Below, piece after piece: positions 52,201 to 64,000 of a stretch of 64,000 bases of DNA. Positions within the stretch are counted from its first letter, which is position 1. Each line of letters begins with the position of its first letter. The notes below the pieces were generated by a model. That model did no database searches, had not been told where the DNA came from, and saw only the letters and a list, made by a program, of their open reading frames with translations. Origin of the DNA: Amaurobius ferox (lineage: Eukaryota > Arthropoda > Arachnida > Araneae > Amaurobiidae); NCBI GenBank assembly GCA_951213105.1, contig OX578142.1:4914649-4978648 (forward strand), read 5' to 3'. The position numbers and the translations under genes are program-made.

Positions 52201-53456
52201 TTAACTATGATTTGCCAATTTACCAAATATTTAACAGTTTTTCCTATACCAGACATACGTGCAGATACCGTGGCGGAAAAGTTATTACAGTCGTTTGTCT
52301 CCAGCGGGCTACCCTTTCCCATTAGGAGCGATAGAGGCTCTCAGTTTACTTCAAAAGTTTACAAATGCATGACGGAGAAACTACAAATAGTAGCTAAATT
52401 AACGCCTGTTCGTTCACCTTGGTGCAATGGGGCTATCGAAAAATGTCATCACGCTCTTAAAAATACACTTTATACTCTCACTGATAATTCACCTTCTTGG
52501 GATACTGCAGTTCAAATACATATCATGACATATAACGCAACCGTTCACTCATCGACAGGCGAAACACCCAATTTTCTTTATTACGGACGTGACATTCCAA
52601 TTTTTTTTAGACACAAACACAAAATGAGCAACATCAGGATACATCCTATGGGGGGTACATAGCTAATAAAATAACCACAATGCAAAAAGCTTTCAAGGCG
52701 GGAAACCAAAATTTAGAACGCTCAAAATTAAGACAAGAAGAACAACAGTTTTCAAAATCGAAAATGCAAAATTTAGAAATAGGAAACAAGGTATTTTTAG
52801 AGGGACAAAATGCATTTGGAACCGCTAACTTTTCAGGACCGTACAGGGTGGTAAAGAAAATAAACAGATTCTTATACGATATTCAAAAAGTGGGGAAACC
52901 TTTCGAAAAAACACAGAGGGTACATATTAATAGATTGAGGGAATTATTGGAAGGTAAAGAACACCTAAAACATCCGCGCGACATAGAAAAAGACATTAAA
53001 TACACATCCCCACTTCTTCCAACACCGGTTGTAAACAGAGAAAGCAGAAAACAAAACGAAGCAGGGCAGTCTTTTCCTTTTTCCCACGAAGAGGAACAAA
53101 TTATTATCTCCAACGTTAACAGGGCTATTCAAACGACACGTGGAAATCAACACAATAAAACTCCTTCCGAAAGTTTTCAGTCCACAGCTAATAGCACAGA
53201 AATCGGTATGCAATCACCTACTCTTTCAGACCTCCCGCAGAGACATCCATCAAACAGTGTCGAAAATCAACAACCTCCTCTCCTCGAACTTCAAACTGAA
53301 GCTTTTGCTTTCCCTGAAATAAGTACGGCATCTCTCGAACGCCAAGAGGGGAAGTCAGCGTCACAGGGGCCTCCATGTACATTTGAAAAGCCACAGCACG
53401 AAGATGTGACGAGAACACACTCGTATTCGCTCAAAAATAGAAACAAACGTTTTTGA
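49231..53456 (+). pseudogene. pol: Gypsy-like pol: protease, RT, RNase H, integrase (multiple lesions)
   Basis: Domains in order: retropepsin with LLDTGASISVLAD at about 49290; reverse transcriptase 50258-50872 with LVRKKDGEHRLCLDLR, SKLDFNSAFNQV and AYIDDVIV; RNase H from 50857 with ETYPAVKIELLAI-like KYPAVKIELLAIHQG and LSDHKSL; integrase with H..H..CEKC at about 51960-52075, SIDLCGPF, RSDRGSQF and a final Glu in NGAIEKCHHAL; then a GPY/F module (FSGPYRVVKKINRFLYDIQ) at about 52830. Lesions: stops at 49460-49462, 49850-49852 and 50105-50107, and frame changes near 50860 and 52660. The first RNase H Asp appears as Tyr (LNTYAS). The long C-terminal region to 53456 is polar and unrecognised. 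The arrangement is Ty3/gypsy-type. Confidence 0.9.
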
Positions 53457-54629
53457 ATCACAGTGAAATCAGTAGTTATTTGAAAGGGTTATGAATAGAA
53501 TATGGATTGTGTAGAATATGGGATTGTATATAATATTGGAAAATGAGTTAAGATGAATTTGGGAGAATGTAAAATTTATAACGTCTTGGAGGATAGTGTG
53601 GTATGTGAACTTGAGAAGGTGATAAAAAAAAACGTTATTTCTGGGAATATAGATATTGAGAGAGAAAATATAATTAGAAATTGAAATATGAATTGTAACT
53701 AAAAATGCTTGAAATTTGATGGATAGAAATTTTGTGAATTTACGAGAGTACGGGTATATAATGCTTAGAGAATACGTGAAAATTGATGGGTAGAAATTTT
53801 GTGAATTTACGAGAGTACGGGTATATAATGTTTAGAAAGTACTTGAAAATTGGTGGATAAAGTTTTGTGAATTTTCGAGAATACGGGTTTATAGTAGTTA
53901 GTAAATATTTGAGATTAGATGGACATACAAATCTGAGAAACAGTTTTTTTTAGAAAGAAATGGAATTTGAATTTAAAGTGTTTAATAAAAGAATGTATAC
54001 GTATGTTGAAATATGAGGAGGTAATTTTAAAGGGAGAAGAGATTGACATGCAAATTTGAGAAAAGATTTAGAGAACGACTTTGCTATCGGTAAAATTCGG
54101 AAAAGAAGAGAAAAGAGAAAAAGAGGGTTTTACAGAAGGAATATGGAAATTAATTTTTCGAGAATAGTGGAGAAATCGAATTAATAGGGAAGTTATAAAG
54201 TAGGTAACAGTCAGATTAGAAATACACAGAGACATTTTTTTTGTTGTGAGGGAGAAAAGTTTTAGAAAAGAAAAGGAAAAAAGAGTTTAGATAAACTTTT
54301 CTGTTGATTTGAACCAGGCAACAGGGAACATGGGTGAAACAACATTAACAAACACTTAGATTTTAATACAGGGGAAAAGGTTGTATGGAATGATAATAAG
54401 ATAAATTTTTAGTAATAGAAAGGATAAGAAATAGAAATAAAATTAAAAAAATAATATAAAATCTAATTTAAATCGTACAGCAGATAAGAGGGGGGTAACA
54501 TTTTGAAAAACTGAGGAATGACTAAACAGTAAAAATAATTCTCTTTTGAAACTAATGTAATTTTGAAAAAAAAAAATTAGTGTAATTGACTATAGGGGAC
54601 ACGCCAGTTTAAAATCTAAAAGGGGGCCT
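53457..54629 (+). other. Gypsy-like element 3' region, AT-rich with short tandem repeats
   Basis: No ORF recognised, in particular no clear env. At 53710-53910 a ~67-bp unit (gaattt(a/t)cgagagtacggg, tatataatg) occurs three times with increasing divergence. A purine-rich stretch ending aaaagggggcc (about 54620-54629) could be the polypurine tract before a 3' LTR. Confidence 0.5.
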
Positions 54630-56156
54630 GATCAACCGGCTTTTGGGTGCTTAAGCAGCGGACAGCCTAAGGTTAACACAATGAATTCTTTTTTAAGGCA
54701 AGGGGAAAATTGTACAACACATAGCTTTACTATATCATAGTTATCCAGTGACAAGTGGGACGAAAACAAGGGTAATCCAATAAATGGGGTGTGTCAAACA
54801 CATAAAATTTTATAGGCACTGCAGTTCTCACACAGAAGGAAAGAAAGAAAACACTTTCTTTTATTGCAGAGGCTTTCACATTGCGCTTGTCAAGAAATGG
54901 TCAGTTTGACGTACGGTCTTTTTCTTTCGTTGTGGGAGGTATATGTTCCCCTTAACGGCTTGTAGAGGTGGGGCAATTTTAACAAGGACACGCACATTTT
55001 GCTTCGGGCAAGTTTGTAGGGTTGACCCGCTTTTTCCACTCCGGTTTTTTGGGAAAGATAGAGATTTCTTTGTTTTTGTTTTTTTTCTTGGCATACGCTT
55101 TTTTCCCCCTCTCTTTCTCCTTTTACGAAAGAGCAGTGATAATTCGGGGAATTTCGAAACATTTTATCTGACCGGTGCAGGGGCGCAAATGAAACTTCAA
55201 AAGGTATACGCAGAATTGGGAGTTTTGAAAGGCAAAATTGGTAATAAGGTATTGAAAACAAGTAATTGGTAATACATGGCATGGCATTTCGGAGAAAAGA
55301 TTAAATCTTAAGAATAGAAATTTACGTTTGGGTTGAAAGGAAATAAAGATTAGGATGATTTTGTAGAGAATGTACATAGATATAAAAAAAAGTATTTCGG
55401 GGATAGTTAAGGAAGTAAGCAATGTTTTTAATAAAGTTATGACGAGGTGTAAATAAATTTTTCATGATAGGAATTTTTGTAATCAGTTAATGGTAAAGTA
55501 ATTTTTTCTGAGAGAGAGAAATTTCAATTTTTGAGTGTCTGTATGTATGTTCTTTGGCCTGTGTCTAAACTTATCGCCAGCAGTACGTCTGGAAAGATAA
55601 GGACAACGAGGAGCAGTGGCGTGACCAGATCTCTCCAGCTTTGAATGCATCGACACAATGGCATGACCAGACACTCCAGCCTTGAACTCATCGACATAGG
55701 TGCGATTGCAACTCATCGACGCAGTGGCGTGCCAGATACACCAGACTTGATGTACTGGACATCACACGGTACTCCGAGCTCATCCAGTGGCGTTAGGCCA
55801 TACTTGGGACCATTTACACTGTATAATATGTTGAAGTACAGTGAACTTTCCATCTGTGTTACAGCAACGTGTCATGTTTTAAAATATAAACTTTATCAAC
55901 CACAGTGTGCACGTGGACTATGAAATATTACTAGAAAAACTTAGTTTGATTTTAACGGAATGGACTTGGAACAAAAAAAACTTTTGGTTTTCTACAAAAT
56001 AAATAGATACGATTAAAGTTACATGATATTGCAGTCCATATTTGGGAATTATTACTATTATTATTCTTATTACTTTGGTTTTTTTGTATGGATAATATGT
56101 GTTTTTTGATACTTGATTTTTATGGTATACCGAGTGAGGTGGTTTACCTCGCAACA
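54630..56156 (+). other. Possible 3' LTR region of the gypsy-like element
   Basis: It would begin TGATCAACCGG after the purine tract and end ..CGCAACA. Only the last ~23 bp (56134-56156) match the presumed 5' LTR end at 29089-29111; the rest does not align by eye, so this is not a normal LTR pair. 55590-55800 holds imperfect ~50-bp repeats (catcgac(a/g)cagtggcgtg). ORFs on either strand at 54876-55422 lack domains and are not called. Confidence 0.35.
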
Positions 56157-56268
56157 GCCACTATTCTGTAAATGAAAGAAATATCAGGTTCGGGCTTTTT
56201 TGTTTCATTTCCTGTAGATACGAGCAACATATAACCACCTGTGCAATCCCGTTACATGCTTTTAGTAA

Positions 56269-56567
56269 GTTGCTGTTGAGACCCAGGCCGTCCGACCTAC
56301 TAGAAAGGTGTAAGGTAACTATTTAGACGGCCGGGAAGAGCCACCTAATTTAGAACAGAACCCTGCAGGGTAGGCTCTGTGGGAGATCCACAAGTACTGT
56401 ACACTCCTCCCCCTACCACCAAACTCTCGGAAAGACTTACGGACCCACATGTTTAACGTGATCGTATTCCGCTTGCACACTGCGGCAGTTTTGGCAGCGG
56501 AGGGAATCGAACCCGGGCCAACCGAGTGCAATTCCTGCGCGCTAACAACTGGGCTACCGCGCCCGTG
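56269..56567 (-). mobile_element. tRNA-headed SINE, minus orientation
   Basis: Read on the minus strand, the head at 56567 contains an A box (TAGCCCAGTTGTTAGCG) and a B box (GGTTCGATTCC). The shared body follows (tacgatcacgttaaacatgt, ggtccgtaagtctttccgag) and ends in ggacggcctgggtctcaaca. No clear target duplication was found. The head is closer to a real tRNA than that of the 25.8-kb copy. The first 70 bases do not fold into a complete tRNA gene by eye, and the continuation into the SINE body argues against a functional tRNA. Confidence 0.87.
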
Positions 56568-56672
56568 TATTTATTTCTTCTGCTTGTCAGAACTTAGTTT
56601 ATCGAAGTATGTAGATCACAGCTGGATTTGCTGAAGGTCAAATTGAAGCATTTCGTCAACAGGAACTTAGAA

Positions 56673-56782
56673 AGTGATGGATTTAATAGAATTTCATAAA
56701 TAAGGTAATCCCAGTGCCAATCAAGATAGTGATGGATTTAATAGAATTTCACCAATAAGGTAATCCCAGTGCTAATCAAGAT
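56673..56782. repeat. Two-copy 55-bp tandem repeat
   Basis: agtgatggatttaatagaat recurs 55 bp later (56673 and 56728); both units end with ccagtg(c)(c/t)aatcaag and differ at only a few positions. Confidence 0.85.
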
Positions 56783-58723
56783 AGTCGATGAGAAGATATT
56801 TCCCAAAAGGAAAAATTAAACAAACTTGGTACCAGGGTGAGGTGATGATGGGACGCCAAATTCAAATTATTAGTTTGTAGTTTCAAATTATGAAAATTTG
56901 TATAAATATATTTTTTAAATACTTATTTCAAAATGTACACACCAATGAAATTGGGGCGCCCCAAAAAAAATGACATCATTTAGATAAAAAAAATACATAT
57001 ACCCAGGGACGTAAGTGGGCAATCTTGGTCGGAAAGTGTTGAAATTTTCCGAATGTACAAACAAGTGAGTTAACTTATGTTTTAGAATGAGTGCATTGCT
57101 GTTTTAGTAGTTTTAGTAGTATTTAGTCAAAATCTACACGGCAATTTCATTTTTGAGTGTTTTGTGTATACGTGCAAATCATACCCCCAATTTAGGAAAA
57201 AAAAATAGCGAGTTTGTAGCTCCGTTTTGTCGTACAGCAGTCAAAAACATATAAGTCTCAAAATACATTTTTTGGTTTTCAGATTGTTTTGGAGGTTTTT
57301 TTATAAGTAAGTGTACATTTTTTTCAATTATCGGATGTGTTGTACAAATGTCCAGATCTTTAGCTGTCATTTAAAACAAGGCGAGTTTCTAGGGCAAGAA
57401 TTAGCAGAATTGTAAAAATAATTGAAAAAGTATTAAATTTCGCACGTTTTGGAATTTTTGTTTTCGAATGCACCTGACATATTCCAAGATGATAGCCTAG
57501 CACTTAAAATCCCGCGAGTTTCTATGCCAAGAATTGGTTGTGTAAATTGCAAGACATGCATCTTCCTTTTGCTAAATTTGGGTATTTTATTAGATTTTTG
57601 TAAATAATTAAAAGTTTATTATTTTTTTCTAATATTTGATTACACTTTGCACATTCCCAAATAATTTCCTCACTTTCGAAAAAATTAAAAAATTGTTTCT
57701 AGGCCAAGAATTAGCTTTGTAAAACTGGTTATGCATAATAGCATACAAACATTGTAAAAAGGAAATTAATATGATATGATTCATAGTGCTCATAAGGGGT
57801 TGCTGTTTCTTTCATTATCTTTATTTGTTTTACAAAAATCATCCCGACACGAACGTAAAAAAAATTCAAATGGTGCACTAGAAACTCTACTGCATGTGGC
57901 TATACACATGTTTTTAAATACATCGACATTGCATTTTTTGGGTTATCTGATACTTATTTCGCCGCATCCAAAACAGGAAGATTAGCTCAATTCTACAGAA
58001 AGTTGAATGTATCTTCGCATTCTAACAATTTTGTTTAATTACTACATTTTTTTTTAAGAAAACGTATTAAAGCAACAAATGCATCTCCCTTAAAGAAGTG
58101 CACATGTCCGGTCTCTCTCCTAGAGAAAGGATCTTTCATTTTCTATATTTCTCTTTTTCCAGGTTTGTGAGTCGCGTGTATGTAAATTTGGTTTGAAACT
58201 AACATTAAGCCATACAGCAGTTCAAACGTGTGTTATAGTTTCATGTAAATGGACGCAAAATTAAAGAATTTTGATGCATAATTTGGACCACATTGGTCTT
58301 TTTCAGATTTTGGGATTCCGGTATTAAATAGAATTTCCAAAAGCGGCTCCGAGACCAAAAAAAGTTCGAAAATCAGTGAGCTATAATATACAGCTGGAGT
58401 TAAGTTTAACATTGTTCGGCCACGGTAGCTTTCGAAGTTGGCGAAAATCATCCGTGCTTCAAAATGCGATTCTGCATTATTCAAGTAGTATAGCGGGCGC
58501 TTATCTAAGACGTCGTAAACAACGTCGATTAATTTGTTTGGAAAATGAATCCTCTTCCACGTTTCAGGTTAGAGAAATAGCTATTTGGGAGCCCTCTGTT
58601 TAAAATTTGCGGAAATATCAAACATATTTGTTAAATGTTAATACAACTTCTAAACAATTGAAAATGTTGGTAGAAAAAATTCTACAAAAGCATGATACAT
58701 TACATATATACATAGTTAATTAC
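56783..58723. other. AT-rich sequence, no gene recognised
   Basis: A phrase tttcta(g)g(c)caagaatt recurs at about 57388, 57528 and 57700 (spacing 140-172 bp), hinting at an old, strongly diverged repeat array. Short ORFs (57776-57985, 58376-58603) have no domains. A TCTCTCCTAGAGAAAGGATC imperfect palindrome occurs at about 58114. Confidence 0.45.
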
Positions 58724-61700
58724 CTTAACTTAAATGTACCTAATCCCATAAGTGATGGACTGTCATCATAAACATTTTGAAAACCATAAAAACATGCTAT
58801 AGACAGAGCAGTAGACAAAGACACTCCTCATACATGCTTTTAATCAAGAGCAACTCTTTTTATAAACTATCTTCAAATCGATAGAAATTCAATTCATCCC
58901 TGTCGTAAAAAAGAAACGTTGGCAGGTGTAGTATAATCTCAATGACATTGAAGCCAACGATGATGCATTAACTTAAATGTACCTAATCCCAATAGTGATG
59001 GACAGTGGTCAAAACTTTCGAATAACCATAAAACATGATTTAGACTGAGCAGTACACAAAGACACTCTTCATCCAAGCTGTTAATCAAGCGCAAATATTT
59101 TGTAAAATATCTTCAAATCGATAGATATTCCATTCATCCCTGTCGTAAAAAAAGAACGTAGGCAAGTGTAGTATTTCCTCAATGACGACAAGGCCAACGA
59201 TGATACATTAAATTAACTGTACCTAATCCCAAAAGTTATGAACCGTGGTCAAAAACTTTTGGAAAACCATAAAAACATGATATAGACTGAGAAGTACACA
59301 AAGACACTCCTCATCCTTGCCGTTAATCAAAAGCCTCTATTTTGACAAACTATCTTCAAATCGATAGATATTCCATTCATCCCTGTCGTAAAAATGGAAC
59401 ATAGGCAAGTGTAGTTATTCTTCAATGACGACGAGGCCAACGATGATACATTAACTTAACTGTACCTAATCGCAATAGTGATGGACCGTGGTCAAAAACT
59501 TTTGGAAAACCATAAAAACATGATTTAGACTGAGCAGTACACAAGGACCCTCCTCATCCATGCTTTAATAAAGAGCAACTCTTTTGATAAACTATCTTCA
59601 AATCCATAGAAATTCCTTTCATCCCTATCGTAAAAAAGGAACGTAGGCAAGTGTAGTATTTCTTCAACGACGACGAAGCCAACGATGATACATTAACTTA
59701 ACAGTACCCCAAAAGTGATGGATAGTGGTTAAAAACTTTGGGAAAACCATAAAATCATGATTTAGACTGAGCAGTACACAAAGACACTCCTCATTCATGC
59801 TTTTAATCAAGAGCAACTCTATTGATAAACTATCTTCAAATCGATAGAAATTCCATTCATCCCTGTCGTAAAAAAGAACGAAGGCAAGTGTAGTATGAGT
59901 AACTTAAGTGAACCTAATCCCAAAAGTTAAGGACAGAGGTCAAAAACTTTCGGTTAACCATAAAAACATGATTTGGACTGAGCAGTACACAAAGACTCTC
60001 CTCTTCCATGATTTTAATCAAGAGCAACTCTTCTGATACCTCAAGGACATCGAAACCAACGATGCCTCATCCATGCTTTTAATCAAAGACACTCCTCCTT
60101 TGATAAACTATCTTCAAATCGATAGAAATTCCATTCATCACTGTCGTAAAAAAGGAAGGTTGGCAAGTGTAGTATTTCCTCAATGACGACGAGGCCAACG
60201 ATGATTTATTAAGTTAAATGTACCTAATCCCAATAGTTATGGACCGTGGTCAAAAACTATTGGAAAACCATAAAAACATGATTTAGACTTAGCAGTACAC
60301 AATGACACTCCTCATCCATACCGTTAATCAAGCGCAACTATTTTGATAAAAAATCTTCAAATCGATAGAAATTCATTTCATCGCTATCGTAAACAAGGAA
60401 CGTAGGCAAGTGTAGTATTTCAGCAATGACGACGAAACCAACGATGATACATTAACTTAATTGTACCTAATCCTAATAGTGATGGACAGGGGTCAAAACT
60501 TTCGTATAACCATATAAACATGATTTAGACTGAGCAGTACACTCCTCATCCATGCTGTTAATCAAGTGCAAATATTTTGATAAACTATCTTCAAATCGAA
60601 AGACATTCCTTTCATTCCTGTCGTAGAAAAGGAACGTAGGCAAGTGTAGAATTTCCTCAATGACGACAAGGCCAACGATGATTCATTAAGTTAACTGTAC
60701 CTAATCCCAATAATTATGGACCGTGGTTAAAAACTTTTGGAAACCCATAAAAACATGATTTAGACTGAGCAGTACACAAAGACCCTCCTCATCCATACTT
60801 TTGATCAAGAGCAACACTTTTGATAAACAATCTTCAAATCCATAGAAATTCCATTCATCCCTCTCGTAAAAAACGAACGTAGGCAAGTGTGGTATTTCCT
60901 CAATGACGACGAAACCAACGATGATACATTAACTTAATTGTACCTAATCCAAATAGTGATGGACAGGGGTCAAAACTTTCGGATAACCATAAAAACATGA
61001 TTTAGACTGAGCAGTTCACAAAGACACCCCTCATCCATGCTGTTAATCAAGTGCAAATATTTTGATAAACTATCTTCAAATCGAAAGATATTCCTTTCAT
61101 TCCTGTCGTAAAAAAGAAACGTAGGCAAGTGTAGTATTTCCTCAATGATGACGAAGCCAACGATGATACATTAACTTAATTGTACCTAATTCTAATAGTG
61201 ATGGACAGGGGTCAAAACTTTCGGATAACCATAAAAACATGATTTAGACTGAACAGTACACAAAGACACTCCTCATTCATGCCGTTAATCAAGAGCAACT
61301 ATTTTGATAAACTATCTTCAAATCGATAGATATTCCATACATCCCTGTCGTAAAAAGGATCATAGGCAACTGTAGTTATTCTTCAATGACGACGAAGTCA
61401 GCGATGGTACATTAACTTAAGTGAACCTAATCCCAATAGTTAAGGACAGAGGTCAAAAACTTTCGGTTAACCATAAAAACATGATTTGGACTGAGCAGTA
61501 CACAAAAACTCTCCTCAACCATGATTTTAATCAAGAGCAACTCTTCTGAAACCTCAATGACATCGAAACCAACGATGCCTCATCCATGCTTTTAATCAAA
61601 GACACTCCTCTTTTGATAAACTATTTTCAAATCGATAGAAATTCCATTCATCACTGTCGTAAAAAAGGAATGTTGGCAAGTGTAGTATTTCCTCAATGAC

Positions 61701-64000
61701 GACGAGGCCAACGATGATTTATTAAGTTAAATGTACCTAATCCCAATAGTTATGGACCGTGGTCTAAAACTTTTGGAAAATCATAAAAACATGATTTTGA
61801 CTGAACAATACACAAAGAAACTCCTCATCCATGCCGTTAATCAAGCCCAACTATTTTGATAAACTATCTTCAAATCGATAGATATTCCATTCATCCCTGT
61901 CGTAAAAAAGAAACATAGGCAAGTGCAGTTATTCCTCAATGACGACGAAACCAACGATGACACATTAACATAACTATACCCCAATAGTGATGAATAGTGG
62001 TCAAAAACTTTGGGAAAACCATAAAATCATGATTCAGACTGAGCAGTATGCAAAGACACTCCTCATCTATGCTTTTAATCAAGAGAAACTCTTTTGATAA
62101 ACTATCTTCAAATCAATAGAAATTCCATTCATCCCTGTCGTAAAAAAGGAACGTTGGCAAGTGTAGAACTTCTTCAATGACGACGAAGCCAACGATGATA
62201 CATTAACTTAACTGTACCTAATCGCAATAGTGATGGACCGTGGTCAAAAACTTTTGGAAACCCATAAAAACATGATTTAGACTTAGCAGTACACAAAGAC
62301 CCTCCTCATCCATACTTTTGATCAAGAGCAACTCTTTTGATAAACTATCTTCAAATCGATAGCAATTCCATTCATCCCTGTCGTAAAAAACGAACGTAGG
62401 TAAATGTAGTATTCCCTCAATGACGACGAAGTTAACGATGATACATTAACTTAACTGTACCATACCAAAATAGTGATGGACATTGGTCAAAAACTTTCGG
62501 ATAAACATAAACACATGATTTAGACTGAGCAGTACACAACGACACTCCTCATCCATGCTGTTAATCAAGCGCAACTATTTTAAAAAACTTTGTTCTAATC
62601 GATAAGTTTTCCTTTCATCCCTGTCGTAAAAATGGAACATAGGAAAGTGTAGTATTTCCTCAATGACGACGAAGCCAATGATGATACATTAACTTAAATG
62701 AGCCTAATCCCAATAGTGATGGACAGTGGTCAAAAAATTTTGGAAAACCATAAGAACATGATTTAGACTGAACAGTACACAAAGACACTCCTCATCCATG
62801 CCGTTAATCAACCGCATCTATTTTGATAAACTTTCTTCAAATCGATAGATATTCCATTCATCCCTGTCGTAAAAAAGGAACATAGGCAAGTGTGGTTATT
62901 TCTCAATGACGACGAAACCAACGATAATACATTAGCTTAACTGTACACTAATAGTGAAGGATAGTGGTCAAAAGTTTTGGGAAAACCATAAAATCATGAT
63001 TTAGACTGAGCAGTACACAAAGACACCCCTCATCCTTGCTTTTAATAAAGAGCAACTCCTTTGATAAACTATCTTCAAATCGATAGATATTCCATTCATA
63101 CCTGTCGTAAAAAAGGAAGGTAGGCAAGTGTAGTATTTCCTCAATGACGACGAAGCCAACGATGATACATTAACGTAACTGTACCTAATCGCAATAGTGA
63201 TGGACCGTGGTCAAAACTTTTGGAAAATCATAAATACATGATTCAGACTGAGCCGCACACAAAGACCCTCCTCATCCATAATCTTGATCAAGAGCAACTA
63301 TTTTAAGAAACTATTTTCAAATCGATAGATATTCCATTCATCCCTGTCGTAAAAAAGGAACATAGGCAAGTGTAGTTATTTCTCAATGACGACGAAACCA
63401 ACGATAATACATTAGCTTAACTGTACACCCATAGTGAAGGATAGTGGTCAAAAACTTTGGGAAAACCATAAAATCATGATTTAGACTGAGCCGTACACAA
63501 AGAGCCTCCTCATCTGTACATTTGATCAAGAGCAACTATTTTAAAAAACTATCTTCAAATCGATAGATATTCCATTCATCCTTGTCGTAAAAAGGAACAT
63601 AGGCAAGTGTAGTTATTTCTCAGTGACGACGAAGCCAACGATATGATACTTTAATTTAACTGTACTCCAATAGTGATGAATAGTGGTCAAAAACTTTGGA
63701 AAATCCATAAAATCATGATTTAGACTAGAGCAGTACGCAATGACACTCCTTATCCATGCTTTTTATCAAGAGCAACTCTGTTGATAAACTATCATCCAGT
63801 CGATGTTAATTACATTCATCCCTGTCGTAAAAAAGGAACCGTAGGCAAGTGTAGTATTTCCTCAATGACGACGAAGCCAACGATGATACATTAACTTTAC
63901 TGAGCCTAATCCCAATAGTGATGGACAGTGGTCAAAAAATTTTGGAAAACCATAAGAACATGATTTAGACTGAGCAGAACGTAGGCAAGTGTAGTATTTC
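58724..64000. repeat. Second satellite array, ~241-bp monomer, running off the window
   Basis: Phrases such as tgtacctaatcccaatagtg, catgatttagactgagcagt, aaactatcttcaaatcgata and attcatccctgtcgtaaaaa recur every 240-244 bp (tgtacc at 58735, 58979, 59219, 59461). About 22 monomers are present. Some are truncated, and one variant unit with an extra gatgcctcatccatgctttt block appears at about 60060 and again at about 61576, a higher-order spacing near 1.5 kb. It is unrelated to the 166-bp satellite. No gene. Confidence 0.95.

Noticed and set aside
54876..55422. Overlapping ORFs on both strands behind the gypsy pol, considered as env
   Set aside because: No signal peptide, fusion-peptide or furin-type motif, and open on both strands; probably LTR or 3' UTR sequence.
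56496..56567. Functional tRNA gene on the minus strand
   Set aside because: A and B boxes are present, but the sequence runs directly into the SINE body and a proper acceptor stem is not evident.

Overview
This window looks like a repeat-dominated stretch of an animal nuclear genome, most likely an arthropod (an arachnid or insect; I cannot resolve which). The evidence is long AT-rich satellite arrays, a LINE, SINEs with Pol III-type heads, a Ty3/gypsy-like retrotransposon, a Polinton/Maverick, and only one convincing host coding piece, a minus-strand fibronectin type III exon with splice signals near 27.6-27.8 kb. There are no bacterial features.

Layout: 1-5193 and 16487-23650 are one ~166-167 bp AT-rich satellite. 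It is split by a LINE (5194-16486) whose 5' region is itself split by a 5.4-kb terminal-inverted-repeat DNA transposon (5279-10689). 23650-29100 is AT-rich unique or decayed sequence holding a tRNA-headed SINE, the FN3 exon and the start of a decayed gypsy-like element. That gypsy element (gag from 29585, pol to 53456, possible LTR end at 56156) is interrupted inside gag by a 17,820-bp Polinton (29876-47695) with 1,120-bp terminal inverted repeats and a perfect 6-bp target duplication. 56157-58723 is mostly uncharacterised and begins with a third long SINE. 58724-64000 is a second, unrelated satellite of ~241 bp.

The Polinton is the centre of interest. It carries a protein-primed family-B DNA polymerase (broken), a chromodomain integrase (split by a SINE), an FtsK/HerA-type packaging ATPase, an adenovirus-type cysteine protease, a double-jelly-roll major capsid candidate, a penton-like candidate, a PLA2-domain protein, a likely trimeric fibre, a basic 56-residue protein, a 23-residue-repeat protein, a Bro-N remnant and a VLTF3-like late transcription factor. 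The morphogenesis genes are arranged around a 77-bp divergent intergenic region. Three expression signals stand out. First, a TATAAATAA/TATAATAA motif abuts the start codon of ten of eleven virion-type genes and is absent from the replication and early-type genes. Second, hairpins sit at the ends of transcription units. Third, a canonical -1 frameshift signal (slippery heptamer, 8-nt spacer, 8-bp stem containing the zero-frame stop) lies where the PLA2 ORF overlaps an integrase ORF that has no ATG.

The SINEs form a second story: one conserved 3' body is joined to a 5S rRNA head in one copy and to tRNA heads in two others, and a 64-bp piece of the same tail is inserted in the LINE ORF1 with its own target duplication.
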